Shown: positions 53,722 through 63,408, counted from the stretch's first letter. The stretch: 64,000 bases of DNA from Corynebacterium matruchotii (GCF_011612265.2 NZ_CP050134.2:2046001-2110000), one strand, 5' to 3'. Notes: generated by a model not told the origin, from the letters alone. A program made the numbers and translations.

Positions 53722-55692
53722 ATGACAACAACCCCTGCCCCTAAAGCAACAACATGCCATTGCGAATCGCACGGGCATGCTATGGCCCCCAAGGGCGCCC
53801 CCATCGTGGCACTCGTCGGCGCACCCAATGCCGGCAAATCCACGCTTTTTAACAGCCTGACCGGTGCAAAAGCCCGCATGGGCAACTGGCCGGGCACCAC
53901 CGTCGAGGTGAGCCGCGGCGCCTGGAAGCAATCCAAAGACGTTACCTACGACGTCATCGACTTCCCCGGCGCCTACTCACTGGATCCCATGAGCCCGGAC
54001 GAGGAGCTCACCCGCAATCTGGTCATTGACGCCGCCGAGCAAGACCGCCCTGACCTGGTGATTATCGCCGTCGACGCCTCTAGTCTGTCGCGCAGCCTCT
54101 ACATGGTGGCGCAATTGACGGAACAGGAAAATCGCCTGGTCGTGGTGATGACCAAGGCCGACGTCGCCGCCGCTAACGGTGAAGAAATTGATAGTAAAAA
54201 GCTATCTGAACAGTTGGGTATCCCCGTGGTGTCTGTAGACCCGCGGCACCGTTCGAATGTGGAGAAAATCGGTGCCATCGTCGCCGAAGAGCTGCAGAAA
54301 CCCAAGAAGGTACACAGGGCTGTGCCGGCAGACGCCAGCGAATTCGACCTGGCCGACCGGCGATTCGAATGGGTGGAGTCAGCAGTCCATGCCAGCACCA
54401 CGATTAAGGAAGCCAGCAAGACCACCCTCAATGAGAAAATAGACCGGCTTGCACTCAACCCGATTATCGGCCCGCTCATGTTCCTGGCCACCATGTGGTT
54501 GGTGTTCCAAATCACCACCACCGTGGCCAGCCCGCTCCAGGACGCCCTGACAAACTTCTTCAATGGCCCGGTCACCGACTGGACCAATGCGTTCCTGACC
54601 GCTATTCATTTCGATCATCCGATTGTCACCGGCCTGCTCGTGGGTGGTCTCATCAACGGCGTGGGCAGGGTGCTATCGTTTGCCCCGCTCATGGCGCTCA
54701 TGTTCTTGTGCCTCGCAGTGCTGGAGGATTCCGGCTATATGGCCCGCGCTGCCGTGGTGACCGACCGGGTGATGAAGTCCATTGGCCTGCCTGGTAAGGC
54801 ATTCATCCCACTCATCGTTGGTTTTGGCTGCAACGTTCCCGCTATTTCCGCAACCCGGGTGTTGGGCAAGCCGAAACAGCGGCTGCTGACCGCGCTGCTG
54901 ATCCCGTTCACGTCATGCTCGGCCCGGTTGACGGTGTATGTGATGCTGGCGAACACGTTCTTCCCGGATAATGCCGGCACCGTGGTGTTTGCGATGTATC
55001 TGATCTCCATTGCCCTGGTGATCCTGGTGGGGCTGGCCATGCGGAATACCCTGTGGCGGCGCATGGGCTCGGAGCCGTTGGTGATCGACCTGCCCACCTA
55101 CCAGCTGCCGGGTGCCCGGTTGGCGTTCTCGGTGATGTGGATCCGCCTCAAGGGCTTCCTGCAAACCGCCGGTAATATCATTGTGGCCACGGTGGTTGTG
55201 GTGTTCGTTCTGCAGTCTACCCCACTGACCAGCGGATATGGGTTTGCCGATAAGGAGCTGCCGCCGCAGGAAAGCGCCTACGGCCGGATGTCCGAGGCAA
55301 TTTCCCCGGTGTTTGCCCCGACCGGGTTTGGTTCCTGGTCGATCACCGGTACGCTCGTCACCGGCTTCGTGGCCAAGGAGGCCGTGATCTCCACGTGGGC
55401 CCAAACCTACAGCCTGCAGGATCCGAGCGAAGAGGATCCTGAGGCACAGGGCAAGTCCGACCTGGCGCAGGCCATCAGGCAGGATTTTGACGATACCTCC
55501 GGCGGGCACGCCATTGCCGCACTGTGGGCATTCATGGTCTTCCTGCTGGCCTACACCCCGTGCGTGGCAACCCTGGCGGCCCAGCGCCGAGAAATCGGGG
55601 TCAAGTGGACGCTCATTGGTATTGGTATTCAGTTGAGCACTGCCTGGTTATTGGCAGTGGTGATTTTCAATGTGTTGAAGGTGTGGTTCTAA
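53722..55692 (+). CDS. feoB: Ferrous iron transporter FeoB
   Basis: A 656-residue transporter. The N-terminus is Cys/His-rich (TCHCESHGH, 11-19) and may bind metal. The G domain has GAPNAGKST (33-41), DFPGAYSLDPMSPDEE and MTKAD. A membrane part of about eight helices follows, with both Gate motifs (IVGFGCNVPAISATRVL; IPFTSCSARLTVYVML). It imports Fe2+ driven or gated by GTP hydrolysis. The stop overlaps the next start (TAATG). Confidence 0.93.
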   Translation: MTTTPAPKATTCHCESHGHAMAPKGAPIVALVGAPNAGKSTLFNSLTGAKARMGNWPGTTVEVSRGAWKQSKDVTYDVIDFPGAYSLDPMSPDEELTRNLVIDAAEQDRPDLVIIAVDASSLSRSLYMVAQLTEQENRLVVVMTKADVAAANGEEIDSKKLSEQLGIPVVSVDPRHRSNVEKIGAIVAEELQKPKKVHRAVPADASEFDLADRRFEWVESAVHASTTIKEASKTTLNEKIDRLALNPIIGPLMFLATMWLVFQITTTVASPLQDALTNFFNGPVTDWTNAFLTAIHFDHPIVTGLLVGGLINGVGRVLSFAPLMALMFLCLAVLEDSGYMARAAVVTDRVMKSIGLPGKAFIPLIVGFGCNVPAISATRVLGKPKQRLLTALLIPFTSCSARLTVYVMLANTFFPDNAGTVVFAMYLISIALVILVGLAMRNTLWRRMGSEPLVIDLPTYQLPGARLAFSVMWIRLKGFLQTAGNIIVATVVVVFVLQSTPLTSGYGFADKELPPQESAYGRMSEAISPVFAPTGFGSWSITGTLVTGFVAKEAVISTWAQTYSLQDPSEEDPEAQGKSDLAQAIRQDFDDTSGGHAIAALWAFMVFLLAYTPCVATLAAQRREIGVKWTLIGIGIQLSTAWLLAVVIFNVLKVWF

Positions 55693-55946
55693 TGCGTCCA
55701 TTATCAGCGGTTGAACAGTCGGTTCGTAACGGGGCCACCACCACGATGGAGATTTCCCGGCAAACGGGTTTGTCCGCCTCCACGGTGGATGCGGCACTCC
55801 AGCAGTTGCAGCGCATGGGCATGCTGAAAAGCAGCAAGGAAACCATCGCCTGTGACGAGTGCGCCCTGTCGTGTGGCTCGGATCATTCCAGCAGCTGCGG
55901 TTCCGGGTTGGTGACATTAACGTTGCTACCCCACCGCCCCGAATAG
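55692..55946 (+). CDS. feoC: FeoC-like winged-helix protein with Cys cluster
   Basis: An 84-residue protein starting on the feoB stop (TAATG). Residues 1-50 look like a winged helix-turn-helix (TTTMEISRQTGLSASTVDAALQQLQRMGML). A loop with four cysteines follows (CDEC...C...C) that could hold an iron-sulfur cluster, as proposed for some FeoC proteins. It is probably a regulator or stabiliser of FeoB. The family match is by position and fold only. Confidence 0.7.
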   Translation: MRPLSAVEQSVRNGATTTMEISRQTGLSASTVDAALQQLQRMGMLKSSKETIACDECALSCGSDHSSSCGSGLVTLTLLPHRPE

Positions 55947-55963
55947 CATCCAATATGGTTGCG

Positions 55964-55998
55964 ACCCCGGTTGGTTTCTTTGCTCGACTGGGGTTTTT
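55964..55998 (+). terminator. feo operon terminator
   Basis: ACCCCGGT (55964-55971) pairs with ACTGGGGT (55987-55994), one wobble, followed by TTTT. Confidence 0.8.
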
Positions 55999-56334
55999 GC
56001 TTATTTCGGTTGCTTTACGACGCCTACCTCAGGTGGGGATAAGTCATTATGGTGGTGGCCCAATCCACAATATTTTCACTCGTAAATTACCAATTATCTT
56101 TAGGCGCATAATGCACACTAATGCGGAGGAAAATCACCGATAATAGCCGTGCTCTTTAAGATTTACCCGGCTATCGCCGGGTTTTACCGGCAGTTATCTG
56201 GTATCGGGATCCAATGATAGTGTGGCATGACCATTCACCATAATTACCCCCGGAATACCCATGATAAAGAAACTCATTGATAAAAGCCGGAAATTCAGCC
56301 CTCATATAAAGGCTTCGTTCTAAGCTAGATAACC
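55999..56334. other. Gap after feo operon
   Basis: No supported gene. A second plus-strand terminator (56165-56185) lies 170 bp beyond the feo terminator without an intervening gene, so a short transcript might start in between. Confidence 0.4.
56165..56185 (+). terminator. Orphan plus-strand terminator
   Basis: ACCCGGC (56165-56171), loop TATC, GCCGGGT (56176-56182), then TTT. A compact, complete terminator that does not follow any recognised gene. Confidence 0.8.
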
Positions 56335-56811
56335 ATGGATGTAATGGAATTAAACGGTGGTCGGTTTTACCTACGACCCCTCCACGATGATGAGCGTATT
56401 GATGACCGGCCGGCACTCAAAAAGTTACGGGTAAACCCGGACGATTTCATCAGCATGGCCCGTATTTCTCTCGACCGCTACTGTTGGGCAATCTGCGAGC
56501 AGACCAGCGTGGAAATGGTAGCGCTGGGGGTTTATGACCATGCTCTTGGCGATATTGTTACCCACCCCATCGGCGACCCCAACCGGGTATTACCTAACGA
56601 TCCGGTGCTACCACCCAAGACCGTACAGGATGCGGCCGATGATGGATTGGAAATCATTTCCCGGTGGGTTGATTCATATTTCCCGGAAACAGTGGCAGCA
56701 GAAACTAACGACAGTTCTCCTTCCTCCCCCGCTAGCAACGTCGATACCACTGCGGTTCGTGCTGCAACCTCGGTGGATAGCACGGACAACGCCGCCGATG
56801 TGACGGCATAA
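56335..56811 (+). CDS. Hypothetical protein
   Basis: A 158-residue protein of unrecognised family. Residues 4-110 look globular (MELNGGRFYLRPLHDDERIDDRPALKKL; MARISLDRYCWAICEQTSVEMVALGVYD). The last 40 residues are Ser/Thr/Ala-rich and likely disordered. It has no export signal. It may start at 56335 or at 56344. There is no good ribosome binding site. It is convergent with the next gene. Confidence 0.55.
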   Translation: MDVMELNGGRFYLRPLHDDERIDDRPALKKLRVNPDDFISMARISLDRYCWAICEQTSVEMVALGVYDHALGDIVTHPIGDPNRVLPNDPVLPPKTVQDAADDGLEIISRWVDSYFPETVAAETNDSSPSSPASNVDTTAVRAATSVDSTDNAADVTA

Positions 56812-56890
56812 GATCATATGACTAAGCGCAGAAGCAGCGTAAGCGCATCATAAAACCGTGGCCGTCCAACATGGTGGTATGCCGACGATG

Positions 56891-58069
56891 CTATGAGGGG
56901 ATTTCGGTATCAAAGATTCGGCGTCGCATATCAACAACAGTGTGTGGGTGTGCCAGTCCGGGGCGGGAATCAAATCTGTGTGCTAATTTTTCGACAATAT
57001 CGACACACCATTGGGCGGCTTCTGCAACGGTGGGATTCTCCAAATCCGTAGAAATGATCCATGGCAGGGATGACCCCGAAAATTTCAGCCGTAGCCGCCG
57101 GGATGGTCGCGGATAATGCCGCAATAATATTGCGGCAGCGACGGCACTATCCATAAGAATTCTAGGGCTTTCCATTTCTAGCCAATAAGGCAATTGCGAC
57201 ACAAAAAACATCACACCAATGTGATACTGAAACTTATATCCGCGCATACCCATCAGCGCATAATACATAAAATGCTGCGAATAAAATTCCGTCCCTATGC
57301 GGGAGTGTAGGTCGCGGCGGAGGGTTTTCCGATGCGCCCGCCGCGCCTTCTTCACTTCACCGGCGTAAATCCACGGTTCCAGCATGGACAAATACAGATT
57401 TTCCGGCTGCGCGCTGCAAAAATCCTCGGTTTGGCTGAGCGCCTGTTCGCCAACGGACACGGCATCAAAGGTGTCTCCCATTGCATATAATGCCTTGATA
57501 TGGTGGATTGCGGAGCAGCTGGGGCATTCGGAGAAACTGCCTTCTTCCCGTGGTTCAGCCAGCCAGAGGGAAAACGCCTCCCGGGCGGCCGGATCATCGC
57601 CAAGTTCCCGGAACACATAGTAGGCACGCAAATAATATTCCTTCATGGAGCTCGCATGCGCGGACCAGAAGTCCCGAAGCTCCGCCAATTCTCTATGCAG
57701 GATGGCAACAGGAGTGTCGGGGTGGTCAAGCAACGCAGTGAGATAATATTTATATTGTTTTCCCAGGTAAGGCGCCCAATCGGCCTGTTGATCCAGGTCG
57801 AGGGTTTCAAATATTACGCGGGCCTCCTGAAAGGATGTAGGAAGTTGGCACAATTCCCCGCCATATGTGTAGGCGTCACCCAGCTCCACCAGGGCATCGA
57901 GCAATAACTCATCATCGTTCATGTACCGGGTTTTCCCAACGAGCTCTTCCCAACTGAGAATCTGTTCTTCCCCATAATCGGCGTTGCGTGCCCTCATGAG
58001 GAGTTCAACAAAAGAAGTTTCCAGCTCGTCGGATTCACGGTCGTACGGGAACGACTCGGGGCTTTCCAT
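56891..58069 (-). CDS. Hypothetical helical (TPR-like) protein
   Basis: A 392-residue soluble protein, family not recognised. Regular helix pairs with spaced alanines and aromatics (ELLLDALVELGDAYTYGG; KEYYLRAYYVFRELGDDPAAREAFSLWL; HHIKALYAMGDTFDAVSVGEQALSQ; YAGEVKKARRAHRKTLRR) suggest a tetratricopeptide-like solenoid over most of its length. A CPSC pair occurs near residue 188. GAAAGG lies before the ATG at 58069; the extra 12 codons upstream are not used. It stands alone between two hairpin-flanked gaps. It could be a scaffold or a partner protein; nothing in the context indicates which. Confidence 0.68.
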   Translation of the reverse strand: MESPESFPYDRESDELETSFVELLMRARNADYGEEQILSWEELVGKTRYMNDDELLLDALVELGDAYTYGGELCQLPTSFQEARVIFETLDLDQQADWAPYLGKQYKYYLTALLDHPDTPVAILHRELAELRDFWSAHASSMKEYYLRAYYVFRELGDDPAAREAFSLWLAEPREEGSFSECPSCSAIHHIKALYAMGDTFDAVSVGEQALSQTEDFCSAQPENLYLSMLEPWIYAGEVKKARRAHRKTLRRDLHSRIGTEFYSQHFMYYALMGMRGYKFQYHIGVMFFVSQLPYWLEMESPRILMDSAVAAAILLRHYPRPSRRLRLKFSGSSLPWIISTDLENPTVAEAAQWCVDIVEKLAHRFDSRPGLAHPHTVVDMRRRIFDTEIPS

Positions 58070-58463
58070 AATGACCTTTCTCCCTTGCGAGGTACCCATA
58101 CGCACAGGTAGGTACGGTACAAGTGATGATAAAAACCACCGGGAAATCTATGGGTGTCTACTATGATTATGCTGCTTAACACAGTTTTATTGAGGTGATT
58201 TAACGCATAATACCACCCCGTTTCCCTACTATACTCATTTGGTTATCCATATGGGGTAGATCATGCTCATGCTTATCGACGCCTTACCAAATGTAGGCAG
58301 AACACTTCCTGTCCAACCTGGGCCAAATGCAGCGGATCTTCTATCACTCACCCTTTGGCGCCCCAAACAGGCACCCGCAAATTGGTTTCCCCGATAAGGT
58401 GTCCCCAATTGGGTGGAGCTATCTGATATTTTCTTCAATTACCCCAGTATGGTGACCTAAAAA
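58070..58463. other. Divergent-looking gap
   Basis: No gene supported. The part near 58069 should hold the promoter of the TPR-like gene. The rest has no clear signal. Confidence 0.45.
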
Positions 58464-58487
58464 TGGGCACCCGCGCTTGGGTGCCCA
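58464..58487. terminator. Hairpin downstream of lpdA (distal)
   Basis: TGGGCACCC (58464-58472) pairs with GGGTGCCCA (58479-58487), loop GCGCTT. On the minus strand it is followed by TTTTTAGG, so it is a good second terminator for lpdA. Confidence 0.78.
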
Positions 58488-58500
58488 CGATAAAGTGCAG

Positions 58501-58536
58501 CCAATCAGGTGTGTTCCTTTGGGCGCACCTGATTGG
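58501..58536 (-). terminator. Hairpin downstream of lpdA (proximal)
   Basis: CCAATCAGGTG (58501-58511) pairs with CACCTGATTGG (58526-58536), perfect 11 bp, directly after the lpdA stop. It forms a tandem pair with the hairpin at 58464. Confidence 0.78.
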
Positions 58537-58537
58537 G

Positions 58538-59977
58538 TTAGCCTAAATCATCATGTTCCACTAATTGGCGAGCCGCCTCTGTGATGGATCCCGACAACGA
58601 TGGGTACACAGCAAAAGTATCTGCCAGCTGATTCACCGTAAGATTATTCGTCACCGCCACCGCAATCGGTAGAATCAGCTCCGATGCGGTGGGAGCAACA
58701 ACCACCCCACCAATCACAATGCCGGAGTGTTTTCGGCAAAACATTTTCACAAAACCATGCCGAAGCGACCGCATCTTTGCCCGAGGGTTAGTCTCCAAGG
58801 GCAGCATGACAGTGCGGGCACTCACCTGGCCGGATTCAATCTCATGCTGGGTCACCCCCACCGCCGCGATTTCCGGACGGGTAAACACAGCCGTCGCCAC
58901 CGTCTTCAACCGCAATGGTGAAACCCCCTCCCCCAAGGCATGGTACATGGCGATCCGGCCCTGCATCGCGGCAACCGATGCGAGCGGAAAGAGGTCCGTG
59001 CAATCACCCGCCGCATACACCCCGGGCACATTCGTGCGCGACACTCGGTCCACCTTAATATGTCCCGAAGGGGTGGTTTCCATTCCAATGCTTTCCACAC
59101 CCATGTTTCGAGTGTTAGGGATAGAACCCACCGTCATGAGCGCATGCGATCCGCGGATTTCTCGACCATCACTTGTGCGCACCAGCACTCCCTCATCATC
59201 CATGCGCACCACCGAATCGACCCGCGCGTGCTTCACCAGGGACACCCCTCGCTCCGTCAACACGGTTTCCAGCACATCCGCAGCATCAGCGTCGTCGTGT
59301 GGCAAGATTCGATCCCGCGAAGCCACCATTGTGACTTTCACCCCGAGCTCCGCAAATGCCGACACGAATTCCGCGCCGGTCACGCCGGAACCAACCACAA
59401 TCAAATGCTCCGGCAATTCAGTAATGTTATAGATTTGCTGCCAGGTCACGATCCGCTCACCGTCGGGCTGTGCCCCCGGCAGAATACGAGGCGACGCACC
59501 AGTCGCCACCAACACCAAATCACACTCAATGGTTTCTACCGTGCCATTGGCATGCTCTACCCGAATATAATGCACGGTTTGGTTCAAATTATAGTCATCA
59601 AAAGTGCCTCGACCTGCGATGATCCGAACCCCGGCGCGTTCGACCGAACGATAAATATCATTTGACTGTTTCCCAGCTAATTGCCGTACCCGACTATTCA
59701 GGGCGGTAACAAGCCTGATAGATCCTGCCCCTGCAGCATCCTCGGCTAGTTTCATGCTCAGCCCCATGTCTTCGGCACGCCGAAGATCGGTTTTCACATT
59801 GGCCCCGGCAATAAACGATTTTGATGGGACACAGTCATCAATGACTGCGGAACCACCAAGACCATTATCTTCAATGAGAGTGATGTCTGCCCCATAGCGG
59901 GCACCGACAAGGGCAGCTTCGTAGCCGGCGGGTCCACCGCCGATAATGACAATGCGCTTTGCGGAATGAGTGGTCAA
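58538..59977 (-). CDS. lpdA: LpdA-type NAD(P)H:quinone flavoprotein reductase
   Basis: A 479-residue flavoprotein disulfide reductase-family enzyme. The FAD fold is IVIIGGGPAGYEAALVGARYGA (9-30), the NAD(P) fold is LIVVGSGVTGAEFVSAFAELG, and GVYAAGDCTDLFPLAS closes the FAD site. The redox motif reads GGSAVIDDCVPSK: the first of the two cysteines is alanine (position 44), only C49 remains. It therefore cannot be a true dihydrolipoamide dehydrogenase. Mycobacterial LpdA (Rv3303c) has the same loss and reduces quinones. The order lpdA, M20 gene, pmmB matches C. glutamicum. Confidence 0.87.
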   Translation of the reverse strand: MTTHSAKRIVIIGGGPAGYEAALVGARYGADITLIEDNGLGGSAVIDDCVPSKSFIAGANVKTDLRRAEDMGLSMKLAEDAAGAGSIRLVTALNSRVRQLAGKQSNDIYRSVERAGVRIIAGRGTFDDYNLNQTVHYIRVEHANGTVETIECDLVLVATGASPRILPGAQPDGERIVTWQQIYNITELPEHLIVVGSGVTGAEFVSAFAELGVKVTMVASRDRILPHDDADAADVLETVLTERGVSLVKHARVDSVVRMDDEGVLVRTSDGREIRGSHALMTVGSIPNTRNMGVESIGMETTPSGHIKVDRVSRTNVPGVYAAGDCTDLFPLASVAAMQGRIAMYHALGEGVSPLRLKTVATAVFTRPEIAAVGVTQHEIESGQVSARTVMLPLETNPRAKMRSLRHGFVKMFCRKHSGIVIGGVVVAPTASELILPIAVAVTNNLTVNQLADTFAVYPSLSGSITEAARQLVEHDDLG

Positions 59978-60045
59978 TCGTCCTCCAGAGGTAACACAAC
60001 TATGGGCGTCGAAAAGCTTACACAGCAGACAATACCTGGCAGCGA

Positions 60046-61407
60046 CTAAACCACAAACACCTGATCGGCGTGGGAATTAAACCGATCCGCAACCCCTGCG
60101 AATAACCGCACCCCCACCGGAATGCATTTTTCATCCGCCAACATATTTGCCTTATGCAAATCCCCTTTCTCGCTCACGCCATCCCAGCAGCCCAACCGTG
60201 CCATTGAGCCCGCGACGTGCTCCAAATACCACGAAAAATCCTCCCCACCCGACGACTGGGGCGCCTGCACCACCGCCTGAGGATCCATCGTTCGTGCCGC
60301 ATCCGCGAGTATGGCTGTTGCCACATCATCGTTAATCACCGGCGGCACGCCCTTCACGTATGTGATCTGGTATTGCGCACCGGTTGGGGCAACAATCGCC
60401 CCAATGAGTTCTTCCAAGAGCGGTTGGATTTTCCGCCACACATGGATATCTCCCGTACGGATTGTCCCCCGGATCGTCCCTTCCTCGGGGATAGCATTGG
60501 GGGCAAAACCTGCGTTGATTGCCCCGAAAACCATGACTGTTGCCGTCCGCGGATCCACCCGACGAGTCAATAGTCCTGGCAGGTCAGTGACTATTTTTGC
60601 CAGAGCATACACCACATCGTTTGTGAGGTGCGGGCGAGATGAATGCCCACCGGAACCGGTGACTTTAACCTCAATAACATCTCCGGCAGACGTGATGGGG
60701 CCTACCCGAACCCCGATCATGCCGGTGCGAATTTTTGGCTCTGCGTGGATCGCAAAGATATTACTGATTCGCTCCAAAACCCCCAATTGAATGAGTTCTG
60801 GAGCACCAGAATCCATAACTTCTTCCGCTGGCTGAAAGATAATGCGAATACCGATTTTTATGAGTCCTCGACGGTCTGCCTCCGCGAGTACACACGCCAG
60901 CCCGAGGGCAACCGTGATATGGATGTCATGGCCGCATGCATGCATGACGCCGGCGTTTTGCGAACTATGCTCGCAGCCCGTGTGCTCCTGAATGGGGAGC
61001 GCATCAATGTCAGCGCGGAACGCAATTTTTTCCGGGGTGTCTGGGCCGATATCCACCATGAGCCCAGTGTTGGGAAACAGATGGGGGGTGAGCCCGTGAT
61101 CGCGCAGAATGCTATTGATGCTGGCGGTGGTGCGGTATTCCTGGTCGGAGAGTTCGGGGTGGGCGTGGAAATCCCAACGCCACTCGTAAAGTTCGGTTGT
61201 GTGGTCTGCTAGCCACTCATGAGCGATGTCCGCCAACGACGTTGCCGGCACCACTGATGTGGCTGGTTCCCCCGCGTCTCCTGCGGTTTCCGTAGTGCCA
61301 GTTTCGGTAGCGTCGCAGGTTTCGCACCCATTTGGCATGTTGTTGTCTGGGGTATGTTCGTCGTGATTATCGCTGCTGGAATGGTGCTGTTTCACTGTGT
61401 TCTCCAT
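60046..61407 (-). CDS. M20-family amidohydrolase
   Basis: A 453-residue peptidase M20D/amidohydrolase. The metal site motifs are MHACGHDIH and FQPAEEVMDSGAPELI. The dimerisation domain follows (GSGGHSSRPH...). The first 55 residues are acidic and Asn/Thr-rich, probably disordered, and the true start could be further in. Substrates of this family include N-acyl amino acids and p-aminobenzoyl-glutamate; the actual one is not known. It is 68 bp upstream of lpdA, on the same strand. Confidence 0.82.
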   Translation of the reverse strand: MENTVKQHHSSSDNHDEHTPDNNMPNGCETCDATETGTTETAGDAGEPATSVVPATSLADIAHEWLADHTTELYEWRWDFHAHPELSDQEYRTTASINSILRDHGLTPHLFPNTGLMVDIGPDTPEKIAFRADIDALPIQEHTGCEHSSQNAGVMHACGHDIHITVALGLACVLAEADRRGLIKIGIRIIFQPAEEVMDSGAPELIQLGVLERISNIFAIHAEPKIRTGMIGVRVGPITSAGDVIEVKVTGSGGHSSRPHLTNDVVYALAKIVTDLPGLLTRRVDPRTATVMVFGAINAGFAPNAIPEEGTIRGTIRTGDIHVWRKIQPLLEELIGAIVAPTGAQYQITYVKGVPPVINDDVATAILADAARTMDPQAVVQAPQSSGGEDFSWYLEHVAGSMARLGCWDGVSEKGDLHKANMLADEKCIPVGVRLFAGVADRFNSHADQVFVV

Positions 61408-61582
61408 GAAATACCCAAAAGTGTACTGCTCATTATTTTCATCAATGTCGATGCTGGTTTAAGTTTATGCCCATCCCCCACCCAATCCCATAATGAGATG
61501 ACTAAGCTTTAAGAAGTATTTTGATATTTTCCGACTTTCAGCATTTCAAGAGCATTCCAAGAAGGGCAGGCCAGGTAGGGGT

Positions 61583-63214
61583 ATGAGTGAACAGCTAGCA
61601 TTTGGTACTGCCGGGATGCGAGCCCCGATCGGTCCGGCATCTCATCAAATGAATGTTTTTCAGGTAACACGGATCACTTCGGGGGTGGCCATGTGGTTAG
61701 GGAAACACCGCATCATTTCCCCGGAACGCCGCCACCTACCGGAAGCCTATTCCATGGCGGAACAGTTTGCTACTACAAGCCCTTACGAGCTTGGTGGGTT
61801 GGATTTTCACGATGATGACCCGGCGCCCCGGGTGGTGGTTGGTTATGATGCTCGTTATGGTTCCCACGTGTTTGCCACGACCACCGCGGAGGTTTTTGCA
61901 GGTGCCGGCTTTGAGGTGTTTCTGCTACCCACTCCTTCCCCGACGCCGTTAATTCCTTGGCTGGTGCGTAGTTGGGGGCTTGATGGTGGGGTGCAAATCA
62001 CGGCTTCGCATAATCCGGCCGGCGATAATGGCTATAAGGTGTACATGAATAATGGTCGCCAGTTAACCAGTAGCGCCGCCCGAGAGATTGAGGCACTTAT
62101 CGCCCAGCAGGTGCCTGCGGCGGTGGAAATACCCCGGGTGACGGTGCGCCCCTGCGCGGATCAGTTGCGTCGTTTCATTGATGAAGTGACGAGTATTGTG
62201 ATGCCCAGCCAAGCGGATTTATTGCGGGTCAATAATGAGCGGGCAAATATTAAGGTGGCGGTGACGGCCATGCATGGGGTTGGGGGCCGGGCCATGGTAC
62301 AAACGTTACAGTCGGCAGGGTTCGCCCAAATCTTTCCGGTGATGCGGCAACAATACCCGGATCCAACATTTCCCACGGTAGAATTCCCCAACCCGGAAGA
62401 ACCTGAAGCTGTGGCGGAGCTGCTGCGGTTGGGAAAAAAGGTGTCAGCGGACATAGTGATCGCCCTGGATCCAGATGCTGACCGGTGTGCGGTGGGCATT
62501 CGGTTGAAGGACGGCACGCTGCGCATGTTGCGGGGTGATGAAACTGGGCCGTTGCTGGCAACCCGCATGGTTGCGCCGTGGGATGGTAAGGGGGAACAAC
62601 CTATTGTTGCCACTACCATGGTGTCGTCCCAATTATTAACGGCAATCGCCGCAGATCGGGGTTGGGATTTACGGCTCACCCCAACCGGGTTTAAAAATCT
62701 CAATGCGGCAGGTGGGGAGCACACCGTGGCGTTCGCTTATGAAGAGGCGATAGGGATTTCGCCCGCTCCCTGGCTTGTCGACGATAAGGATGGCATCACC
62801 ACGGCCCTTATTGCCTGCACCTGGGCTGCGGAGTTAAAGGCACAGGGGTTGACTCTCGCGGATGAGCTCGAATCCCTGTATAAGCGTTATGGAATTTATG
62901 TGGGTCAGCAAATCGCAATTCGTACGAATGATCCTACCGGTTTGATTGGGGCTTGCATTCAAAATCCGCCCACGACCTTGGCAGGGATAAACCTGGAATT
63001 CGAAGCTGTGTTCGGTGGGGAGCGCACGCCTACCGGGCTGCTGCTGCGGGGTCCAAGCCCAGTAGGAAAAATTCGGGTATGGGCCCGGGCTTCCGGCACG
63101 GAGCCAAAGGCCAAGCTATATATAGAAATCGCCGAGGCTACAAGTCGGCCCCAGGCGGAGGACTTATTGCAGCGGATCGCCCGGGAAGTAACTACATACA
63201 TACGCCAGCTATAA
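61583..63214 (+). CDS. pmmB: Phosphohexomutase (phosphoglucomutase/phosphomannomutase)
   Basis: A 543-residue four-domain alpha-D-phosphohexomutase. The phosphoserine is S142 in TASHNPAGDNGYKVY. The metal loop is ALDPDADRCAVG, the sugar loop is AFAYEEAIGISP, and the phosphate loop near the end is RASGTEPKAKLYIEI. It interconverts hexose 1- and 6-phosphates; preference for glucose or mannose cannot be read from the motifs. It is divergent from the M20 gene, as in C. glutamicum (pmmB). Confidence 0.87.
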   Translation: MSEQLAFGTAGMRAPIGPASHQMNVFQVTRITSGVAMWLGKHRIISPERRHLPEAYSMAEQFATTSPYELGGLDFHDDDPAPRVVVGYDARYGSHVFATTTAEVFAGAGFEVFLLPTPSPTPLIPWLVRSWGLDGGVQITASHNPAGDNGYKVYMNNGRQLTSSAAREIEALIAQQVPAAVEIPRVTVRPCADQLRRFIDEVTSIVMPSQADLLRVNNERANIKVAVTAMHGVGGRAMVQTLQSAGFAQIFPVMRQQYPDPTFPTVEFPNPEEPEAVAELLRLGKKVSADIVIALDPDADRCAVGIRLKDGTLRMLRGDETGPLLATRMVAPWDGKGEQPIVATTMVSSQLLTAIAADRGWDLRLTPTGFKNLNAAGGEHTVAFAYEEAIGISPAPWLVDDKDGITTALIACTWAAELKAQGLTLADELESLYKRYGIYVGQQIAIRTNDPTGLIGACIQNPPTTLAGINLEFEAVFGGERTPTGLLLRGPSPVGKIRVWARASGTEPKAKLYIEIAEATSRPQAEDLLQRIAREVTTYIRQL

Positions 63215-63330
63215 TGCTCGGGCCACAAAACGCATCTCAGTGTTGCCAGCAAACAGTATTGCGAACGATCCGTGGCCAATCCGTGCCGCATGGCTACGTG
63301 AAACTACTGCATGAATGCGCTGCATAAGTA

Positions 63331-63408
63331 CTGAGCTGGAGTATTCAATGTGCTGCTCGCTATCCCCAAGACGGATCATGGGATCGCCACCACAACTCCA
63401 GCTCAGCA
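63331..63408. repeat. Family-B inverted repeat, copy B5-B6
   Basis: CTGAGCTGGAGT (63331-63342) and ACTCCAGCTCAG (63395-63406), perfect 12 bp. The left arm (with TATTCAATGTGCT) resembles the complement of B4 at 45 kb, and the right arm equals that of B2. Confidence 0.8.
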
